Positions 57,696 through 64,000 of a DNA stretch of 64,000 bases are shown here, piece after piece. Location: the NCBI RefSeq assembly GCF_900107705.1, contig NZ_FNRE01000001.1:1-64000 (forward strand), written 5' to 3'. Position 1 is the first letter of the stretch, and each line of letters begins with the position of its first letter. The position numbers were made by a program, and so were the translations under genes. The notes beneath the pieces are model-generated. The model ran no database searches. It saw nothing but the letters and a program-made list of their open reading frames with translations, and was not told the DNA's origin. The DNA comes from Prevotella sp. tc2-28 (GTDB lineage: Bacteria; Bacteroidota; Bacteroidia; Bacteroidales; Bacteroidaceae).

Positions 57696-60600
57696 CTACA
57701 GTTTTCTCTTTCTTTTCAAATCTGCCATCACCATACGAATGGTGCTACGCCTAAAACCTTCAGGACACTTTGATTTTACTTTTTTCACTGTCGCGCCTTT
57801 CGGTAAAGACTTAACTACATCAGAGATTCTATTGTACAAATAGCTGTCAACGAAATCTGAGACATCAACCAGACCATGTAGTATAAGGTAGGAAAGATGT
57901 TTTGAGATTGTCAGTGCAGACAACTCACGTTTCGACACGATTGCCTCGAAAGTATAACCTTGTTTGGCAAGCTCAAAAGTGATTTGTATGGTTTTGGGTA
58001 ATGACTTTCGGTTTTTTGCAGTGGTCTCTCCATCTACAATGACCTCTTCAAACATTTCAATCTGTTCTATAATCTCCTCGAATGACATCCCGAATGTTAG
58101 ATTATATTTTTCAAGGAATTGCTCAACTTCACGGGATACTTCCTGTCCTCCTTTGCTCACCCTGGTCAATACTTGCGAGCTTTCTATTTGTGGGATTTCT
58201 ACAAATGTATCATATCCCAAGTTGATAAGGACTTTAGAAGTACGGTCAGACAGAGATAGGTACCTGATTGGGGTGTTGAAAAGCTTGGTAAGTTCTGGAT
58301 CAATGTCCAGCACCTCGTTATCTTCTTCATCCTCAGGGTCAACAACCGCTTCTTCTTGTGCAACAACCACCTCTGTACTCTTCTCATACTGTGCTCTTGT
58401 TCTTGGTATATCGGTGAACTCAACACTCAGATTATCGAACAGAACCTTTTCTTCATCTGTAATCGCCACCAATCCATGACCGACTTCCCTGTACCACTTT
58501 CTCAGGGCAACCTCATCATGTTCGCTATCCATGAAAGGAAAGCGTTTGTTCTGAATCACATACAAGCGGAAGCGGGAGAGGATCTCAAAAAAAGAGCCAG
58601 ATGGGAACGTAACCACTTGTCCGTCTTTGTCGTAATCGTATTTCTGAGCAACTTTCACTACACCAGTCCGCTCATCCACCTTCATTTTATAACCATCTTT
58701 TAGGAGATGGCACAACATTGCAATAATCCTATCTCGTTGCTCTACGTCGGTGGCGACATAATCACTTAGGGAAATATCAAGTGGCCCCTGATAATTCCAA
58801 TACGCCCTCTCTGTAATTTCCTTCAACACCTTACGCCATTCTATCGACTCCCATATATCCTGGTCTATTACGTATGTTGTTCCTTGTATGGTAATCTGAT
58901 TTCTCAGCTTTTTTCTGGTACCCTCCACAAAACACTCGGTAGTTTTGTGGACTCCTCCCTTTTCTTCTTTAGGTGCTGTTTGAGGTGCTGGTATGACCGA
59001 GTCCTCCTTGAACGGAAGTTCTACTTCTGTAGGTGCATATTGCTTAATCACCTCAATAAATCGTTCACCGTAGGTGTCGCGCTTGTGTTCGCCAATGCCA
59101 AAGGTATTGCCAAAGGCTTCAAGGGTTGTCGGCTTGTCAGTTGCCAGTGCGTGTAGTGTCTTGTCTGACATCACTACGAATGCAGGATAATTGATTTCAT
59201 CGGCTATTTCTTTCCTCAGAACCTTCAATCGCTCATACAACTCCATGTTTTCACTCTGCCCGCTAACGGTTACAGCCGAGACCTGTTCTTCTATCATCTG
59301 TTTGCGACGTCCCTTAACGCTGAAATCCTCACGGTTGATAACAACCAACTTAACCCTGGCCCTTCCACGAACAACGTCTTGCCCGAGTGGGGTTACGTGT
59401 ATGTGGTTATCCTCGTTGTAGGCTATCTCGATATAGCCCATCTTCAACATCTGTAACAGATAGTCGTGCCAGTCTCTAACTGGGACATCCCTACCAGCAG
59501 CAAAGGTCTTAATCAGGTTATATCCACGCGAAATGACTTCTGGTGAGAAATTCCCATGCAGAATATCAATCGTCAGAGTAAATCCCACTTGCTCGCCAGT
59601 CCTGAGTATGGCAGAAAGAGCCTTTTGAACGAGTTCTGTTCCGTCGAATGTTGATGGTGGAGTATGGCATACATCACAATTGCCACAGCTCTTGTCGCTC
59701 GTTTCGCCAAAATAGTTTAGCAGAATACGTCGACGACAAACCTGCGCCTCAGCATATTCCTGCATGCGCTGTAGTTTCTCTGTGTTGATTTCCCGTTGTC
59801 CGCTCTCCTCTGCAAAACGCTGCAGCGTAATAATATCCCCCAGATTGTAAAACAGAATTGTTTCACAGGGCAGTCCGTCACGGCCACCACGTCCTATTTC
59901 CTGATAGTAGTTCTCTATGCTCTTGGGCAGATTATAGTGAACTACAAAGCGTATATTGCTCTTGTCAATACCCATACCGAAAGCAATCGTCGCACAAACC
60001 ACCTGAATGCGGTCGTTGATAAAATCCTCCTGTACCCGATTACGCTCATCCGTAGGCAGACCGGCATGATAAACACCTACTGATACACCTTCCTTCTGAA
60101 GTTTCTCTGCCAGTTTCTCACAAGTTTTCTTAGCCAGACAATAAATGATGCCACTTTCGCCTCGATGACGGCGTATCAGGTTCAGTATCGTGCGCTGTTT
60201 CTCTTTTGCTGCATATCCCCTTCTGACATCCAAACTCAGGTTAGGACGGTCAAACGAGCTGATAAAGATTTCCGGTTCCTGAAGGTGCAGTTGTTCAATA
60301 ATGTCAGCCTTGGTTATTTTGTCTGCAGTGGCCGTGAGAGCCATAATAGGCACATTGAGGAATAACTTATGCAGATTGCCTAACTGAGTGTATTCAGGTC
60401 TGAAGTCATGACCCCACTGAGAGATACAGTGTGCTTCGTCAATGGCAAAAAGCGAGACTTTCAGCATGGTTTGCATCCACCTCAACTCCGTCATCAGTCG
60501 CTCGGGTGAGATATACAACAGTTTAATATCGCCCCGCAGGCACCTTTCCGCTATCTGCCGATTAGCAATCTCATCGTTGGCACTGTTCAGAGCCTCTGCT

Positions 60601-60845
60601 GCTATACCATTGGCCCGCAATGCCTCCACCTGATCCTTCATCAGCGAGATAAGCGGCGAAATCACGATGGCAGTCCCCTCCATCATCAAAGCAGGAATCT
60701 GAAAGCATATCGACTTACCACCCCCAGTAGGCATCAGCACCAGCGCATCCTTCCGCTGTAGCACATGATTGATGATTTCCTGCTGCAAAGGTCGGAAGGA
60801 GTCGTATCCATAATATGATTTTAATATCTGTTTTGATGTGTCCAT
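57696..60845 (-). CDS. RecQ-family DNA helicase with extended C-terminus
   Basis: A 1049-residue helicase. Core motifs: LMPTGGGKSICF (Walker A, near residue 40), IDEAHCISQWGHDFRPEY (DEAH and aromatic loop, near 138), ATIAFGMGIDKSNIRFVVHYNLP and QEIGRGGRDG. The zinc-binding RQC region has CRRRILLNYFGE and CGNCDVC (365-395), followed by a winged helix. An HRDC domain lies at about 530-600. The extension adds a helicase-associated-like segment (about 745-800), an RNA polymerase alpha-CTD-like helix-hairpin-helix (PIRYLSLSDRTSKVLINLGYDTFVEI, about 858-900) and a C-terminal HTH_40-like domain. It unwinds DNA 3' to 5'. Housekeeping RecQ is about 600-730 residues, so this form is specialised. 38 nt downstream of the HerA-like gene. 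Confidence 0.92.
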   Translation of the reverse strand: MDTSKQILKSYYGYDSFRPLQQEIINHVLQRKDALVLMPTGGGKSICFQIPALMMEGTAIVISPLISLMKDQVEALRANGIAAEALNSANDEIANRQIAERCLRGDIKLLYISPERLMTELRWMQTMLKVSLFAIDEAHCISQWGHDFRPEYTQLGNLHKLFLNVPIMALTATADKITKADIIEQLHLQEPEIFISSFDRPNLSLDVRRGYAAKEKQRTILNLIRRHRGESGIIYCLAKKTCEKLAEKLQKEGVSVGVYHAGLPTDERNRVQEDFINDRIQVVCATIAFGMGIDKSNIRFVVHYNLPKSIENYYQEIGRGGRDGLPCETILFYNLGDIITLQRFAEESGQREINTEKLQRMQEYAEAQVCRRRILLNYFGETSDKSCGNCDVCHTPPSTFDGTELVQKALSAILRTGEQVGFTLTIDILHGNFSPEVISRGYNLIKTFAAGRDVPVRDWHDYLLQMLKMGYIEIAYNEDNHIHVTPLGQDVVRGRARVKLVVINREDFSVKGRRKQMIEEQVSAVTVSGQSENMELYERLKVLRKEIADEINYPAFVVMSDKTLHALATDKPTTLEAFGNTFGIGEHKRDTYGERFIEVIKQYAPTEVELPFKEDSVIPAPQTAPKEEKGGVHKTTECFVEGTRKKLRNQITIQGTTYVIDQDIWESIEWRKVLKEITERAYWNYQGPLDISLSDYVATDVEQRDRIIAMLCHLLKDGYKMKVDERTGVVKVAQKYDYDKDGQVVTFPSGSFFEILSRFRLYVIQNKRFPFMDSEHDEVALRKWYREVGHGLVAITDEEKVLFDNLSVEFTDIPRTRAQYEKSTEVVVAQEEAVVDPEDEEDNEVLDIDPELTKLFNTPIRYLSLSDRTSKVLINLGYDTFVEIPQIESSQVLTRVSKGGQEVSREVEQFLEKYNLTFGMSFEEIIEQIEMFEEVIVDGETTAKNRKSLPKTIQITFELAKQGYTFEAIVSKRELSALTISKHLSYLILHGLVDVSDFVDSYLYNRISDVVKSLPKGATVKKVKSKCPEGFRRSTIRMVMADLKRKRKL

Positions 60846-60883
60846 TTTTGCAATTTAGAGAAAGCGGAGTAATTCATTATTGT

Positions 60884-63800
60884 TCATTCAAACAAATCAT
60901 ATTCTTTTGGCTTAAACCGCTCGTCTTGCTCTACCAGCTCGAAGAATGGCAAATCTCTAATACCTTCCACCCTTGAGCCAATCTTGCATACACTCTCGAA
61001 GAGCTTAGCTCGATTGATAAAGTCTTGATATCTGTCACCGTTAGTATCGCTGGCACCAAAGATGCTTGCAATCTCAGACCGGCTAATAGAATTAACATGA
61101 TGTATGACCCAGCTGAGAATAAACTGTGTATAGTCCTCCTTCTGAGTTTTGAAATCGCCTACATTCTGTGTAGAGAGTATCATGCCTACACCAAACATTC
61201 GTCCTTCACTGATTATCTTTCGGAGTGCAGTGAAATCCTTACGCAGGAACTGATGTGCTTCGTCTACCATAATCATTGCGCGTAACTCACGATAGCCATC
61301 CTCTTGCTTACTACCACCTAATTGTTGCATTTCAGCATAGAAGAGATCAAGTATCAGCGATACTATCAGCTTCTTTGTGTCATCAGGATAAAGAGTCAGG
61401 TCAATTACCCTCACGCGGTCAAGCCACTCAAAGAGTGAAACACACTGTGAATTGTCATTTGTGAATATAGTATAGTCACGCAATGTACTGAATAGGGCAT
61501 AAACAGAATCATTCGCATCGTATTCCTCAAAGAATTTGGCAACCACATCATCCATAGTGGGGGTAACTTTACCCCATGTCTCAGCATCCCTGGTTATGCC
61601 AAAGTCCGAATAGGTGTCGAGTATCAATTGCTTAATTGCATTCTGTTGTTTAACACCCAAACCATACGCTTTTCCGAACGAGTCGCTTATCCGATTGGCA
61701 GTGATGGCTGGCAAATTCATTCCTTCCAAGTCATCTGTCAGTATCAGTTTCAAAGGATTGAAAGGCAGGTTGTATTTGTAGGCCTTGCCCCCACCTACAG
61801 CATTGAGGAATTCTGCATCGCGATAGTCGCCCTTATAGTCGAAGACCAGAATCCCCACAGGATGATTTCCAACATTGTTCACCCCTTCTTTCGAGAGTTG
61901 GGCTATGATAGACCTGGCAAACTGAGTCTTTCCTGTTCCCATTGTACCAATAATGCCCATATTGGGATGAGAAACCATTCGAGTATTGTTGGGTTCAAAA
62001 ACGACCTCGCTATTTGTTGCAATCGATGTGCCAACACGTAATCGTATTGCACGATTAAAAGGCTTTTCAACCACAGGTACGGGAAGCACCGGCTCTTGTT
62101 CCGATGGCTTTACACTCTGAGGAGCATTTGGGAGAGAAATATCCGTTATTTCTGTTTCAACTTCACTTGGATGGTTGTCCGGCTCTTCTGGCTCCGTTTC
62201 GTCTGTGTTTGGGATAGGCATTGGAGTATTATTTCTCATCCTCTCATAGTCGCTATCTGAAACATAAATATCATTTTCTTTCAGGAAATGAACGAAATTG
62301 TGTTCTGGATTAGCAACACTTTGGAAGCATGCCCTTTGGGTCAAATTGATATGACATACCGGCACATCATCTATAATCTTTATTTCCAGATTATGCTGCA
62401 CACTGGTGTAGAAATAGACAAGTGCTGCGTGCCCCATAGACAAGTCCTTTACATCGTCAGATATCTCATATTCTACATTCAGGAGATTAAAACGATACTG
62501 GGATATCGTGTCAAATTCTTCCTCTGTCAATAGGTTGTTAGCATAAAGCTTATCAGCATTTGCCAAATATTGTGAGGCAAAGAACGTTTTATAGATATCC
62601 TTTGTGAACCCTCGTTCTCCCAGCAGATGTTCTTTGAGAACCTTGTAGGTATGTACCACCTGTATTTCTCCATGTGTAGTGTGGGCACTGCTCTTTGCCA
62701 GTTTCACTTCCACAGGGTAGATTAGCAGCTTTGGCTTATTTTTATCAGAGACATCCAGTCCCATCATCAGCAAATCGTCGGACAGTGCGCCAGAGACACC
62801 AAGTTCCTTGGCAGTAAACAAACCAGACTGTGTCATGCCAATAGACCCCGACACTCGCAATATTTCATCCAGTGATATTGGTAGCCAGATAACGTCCTTA
62901 CAGCGGCTTAAGAAATGTCGCATGATGATGCTCGCTGCAACAATACTGAGTTTTTCCCTGATTTGGAACTCACTCTTATTGATAATTCCAAGCAGCCAAC
63001 TACCATTTAAGCTATTAAAGTAATCTGTCATCGTTTCGTTAAACTGCAGTACGTTCATGTTGCCGCTGGTATAACGTTCGTAAGCCATCCTCAACATATT
63101 TTCGTATTGAGAGATGTGCTTTGTAACAGTAATGCTGTCGTATTTGGCATTAATCGTATATTGATCCGTGTAGTGGACTACATAAAGATTCTGTTTATAG
63201 AAGAAATTGATATCTACCTCTGGATGCAAGAAAGTTACCCAGTTCGCATTATCATAAATCGACTGCAGCAACGTGGACCCTTTATATGTAAACCTCTTGG
63301 AAACGCTAATAGACTTTTGAAATTGATTTCGTCCACCGTTTCTTGCATTGGCATATAATGTGTTCATTGCAGATACAACCTGATACACGGTTCCTTCATA
63401 CTTAAGTCCTTTAGAACCAAATCCGATTGTATATTCACAATCCTTATTCTGGGTAGACGGAATAGATATTAGACCTCCCATCGACAACTCTACGCGCATA
63501 TCACTTGATGGGGGAGTAATAAATTCTGTTCCTGTATCCATCTGATAGAAAGCGATATGACAATATCCTATAGTGGGATTATTATCATCAAGAACATGCT
63601 TATAAAAAGAAACCCTTGAAAACAGCTGCCTAATAATTTCATGTGCCGTATAGTCCTTCGAATCTATACTTTCCTTTATTTTTTCAAGTTCCTTTACTAT
63701 TAGGTCATCCGAATTCAATCTATTCAGTCTTTCAAAGAATGTTTCGTCTAACAAATTATCCACATATTCATGAATCTCGACACATTGAACGATTCCTGTT

Positions 63801-63949
63801 GCGTATTGGTCTTTAATAAAATCCAATAATCCTTTTATAACATTGGAATCATCCTTAATGCCAATCGTACTGATAACAATAGGACAATTTTTATCTTGGA
63901 AAAGATAGTTAAAATGGCGTATGAACTCAGTAAGCTTCTCATGTACCAT
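60884..63949 (-). CDS. HerA/FtsK-type ATPase with PD-(D/E)XK-like nuclease motif (DptH-like)
   Basis: A 1021-residue protein. The C-terminal third is a HerA/DUF87-type hexameric ATPase: Walker A GTMGTGKTQF (near 665), Walker B AMIMVDEAHQFL (near 895), and sensor STQNVGDF. Upstream, at about 390-430, SDDLLMMGLD, then LIYPVEVKLA (E-x-K near 412) and IQVVHTYKVLKE fit a PD-(D/E)XK nuclease core. A Pro/Glu-rich linker (about 570-620) joins the halves. The overall form recalls DptH of phosphorothioation-dependent restriction, but it is shorter than that family (about 1,700). It is first in the operon within the window; the true operon start may lie beyond the right edge. Confidence 0.85.
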   Translation of the reverse strand: MVHEKLTEFIRHFNYLFQDKNCPIVISTIGIKDDSNVIKGLLDFIKDQYATGIVQCVEIHEYVDNLLDETFFERLNRLNSDDLIVKELEKIKESIDSKDYTAHEIIRQLFSRVSFYKHVLDDNNPTIGYCHIAFYQMDTGTEFITPPSSDMRVELSMGGLISIPSTQNKDCEYTIGFGSKGLKYEGTVYQVVSAMNTLYANARNGGRNQFQKSISVSKRFTYKGSTLLQSIYDNANWVTFLHPEVDINFFYKQNLYVVHYTDQYTINAKYDSITVTKHISQYENMLRMAYERYTSGNMNVLQFNETMTDYFNSLNGSWLLGIINKSEFQIREKLSIVAASIIMRHFLSRCKDVIWLPISLDEILRVSGSIGMTQSGLFTAKELGVSGALSDDLLMMGLDVSDKNKPKLLIYPVEVKLAKSSAHTTHGEIQVVHTYKVLKEHLLGERGFTKDIYKTFFASQYLANADKLYANNLLTEEEFDTISQYRFNLLNVEYEISDDVKDLSMGHAALVYFYTSVQHNLEIKIIDDVPVCHINLTQRACFQSVANPEHNFVHFLKENDIYVSDSDYERMRNNTPMPIPNTDETEPEEPDNHPSEVETEITDISLPNAPQSVKPSEQEPVLPVPVVEKPFNRAIRLRVGTSIATNSEVVFEPNNTRMVSHPNMGIIGTMGTGKTQFARSIIAQLSKEGVNNVGNHPVGILVFDYKGDYRDAEFLNAVGGGKAYKYNLPFNPLKLILTDDLEGMNLPAITANRISDSFGKAYGLGVKQQNAIKQLILDTYSDFGITRDAETWGKVTPTMDDVVAKFFEEYDANDSVYALFSTLRDYTIFTNDNSQCVSLFEWLDRVRVIDLTLYPDDTKKLIVSLILDLFYAEMQQLGGSKQEDGYRELRAMIMVDEAHQFLRKDFTALRKIISEGRMFGVGMILSTQNVGDFKTQKEDYTQFILSWVIHHVNSISRSEIASIFGASDTNGDRYQDFINRAKLFESVCKIGSRVEGIRDLPFFELVEQDERFKPKEYDLFE

Positions 63950-64000
63950 TTTTGTCGTAATGTTATAAGTCCTAATTTGTTGGTTACTGCCAACACCCTC
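63950..64000. other. Right-edge sequence, no gene seen
   Basis: Fifty-one nucleotides upstream of the HerA-like gene. I see no complete promoter: the minus strand reads AACAAATTAGGACTTATAAC, with no TAnnTTTG. The promoter or another operon gene therefore probably lies outside the window. Confidence 0.4.

Overview
The window looks like a chromosome segment from a gut or rumen Prevotella-type member of the Bacteroidales. The evidence is the 5' end of a 16S rRNA gene with Prevotella-like sequence, promoters of the Bacteroidetes form (TTTG, about 19-21 nt, then TAnnTTTG), a SusC/SusD pair, a nuo operon with fused nuoCD and no nuoEFG, and glycan enzymes with lipoprotein signals. Identifications rest on reading motifs by eye; no database search was possible.

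Layout. 1-440: 16S rRNA 5' end on the minus strand with leader and strong promoter. 540-2212: a Bax-inhibitor-1-like membrane protein and a secreted SGNH esterase. 2251-9750: a lactate module, with a large FAD/Fe-S D-lactate-dehydrogenase-like protein divergent from lctP-lutA-lutB-lutC, so both lactate enantiomers can probably be imported and oxidised. 10057-20383: nuoA-B-CD-H-I-J-K-L-M-N on the minus strand, encoding a complex I without the NADH-input module, followed at its promoter end by a small HTH gene and a PafA-type phosphatase. 22407-40224: a beta-mannan utilisation locus. The rightward arm has SusC, SusD, a surface glycan-binding lipoprotein, a BACON-GH5 lipoprotein and a GH26-GH5 enzyme. 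The leftward arm has a CE7 esterase, a GH26 lipoprotein, GH130 mannosylglucose phosphorylase, a GPH symporter and an AGE-type epimerase. Together they deacetylate and cut mannan, import mannobiose, epimerise it to mannosyl-glucose and phosphorolyse it. No dedicated regulator of this locus lies in the window.

40393-53220 is a mixed accessory stretch: an unknown lipoprotein, a cyclophilin, a glutathione peroxidase-nitroreductase fusion flanked by remnants of other genes, a coupled operon (unknown membrane protein, metallopeptidase/propeller/barrel protein, PrsW-like protease, fucose-isomerase-like protein), a solute-binding lipoprotein with an unusual N-terminal domain, a flavin-reductase fragment, and an orphan promoter-terminator pair that may make a small RNA.

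53223-63949 is the most unusual part. A small HTH gene, two matching palindromes and two arrays of about 11-bp repeats lie next to the 3' end of a compact five-gene minus-strand operon. In transcription order it encodes a HerA-type ATPase with a PD-(D/E)XK-like nuclease motif, a RecQ helicase with an elaborate C-terminus, a RES-domain-like protein, an ASCH-like protein and an AlbA_2/Schlafen-type ATP-binding protein. This set looks like an anti-phage or DNA-modification-sensing system and is my main candidate for something undescribed. It may continue beyond the right edge.

Throughout, short simple-sequence repeats and inverted repeats sit at gene junctions, sometimes supplying stop codons or in-frame linkers.
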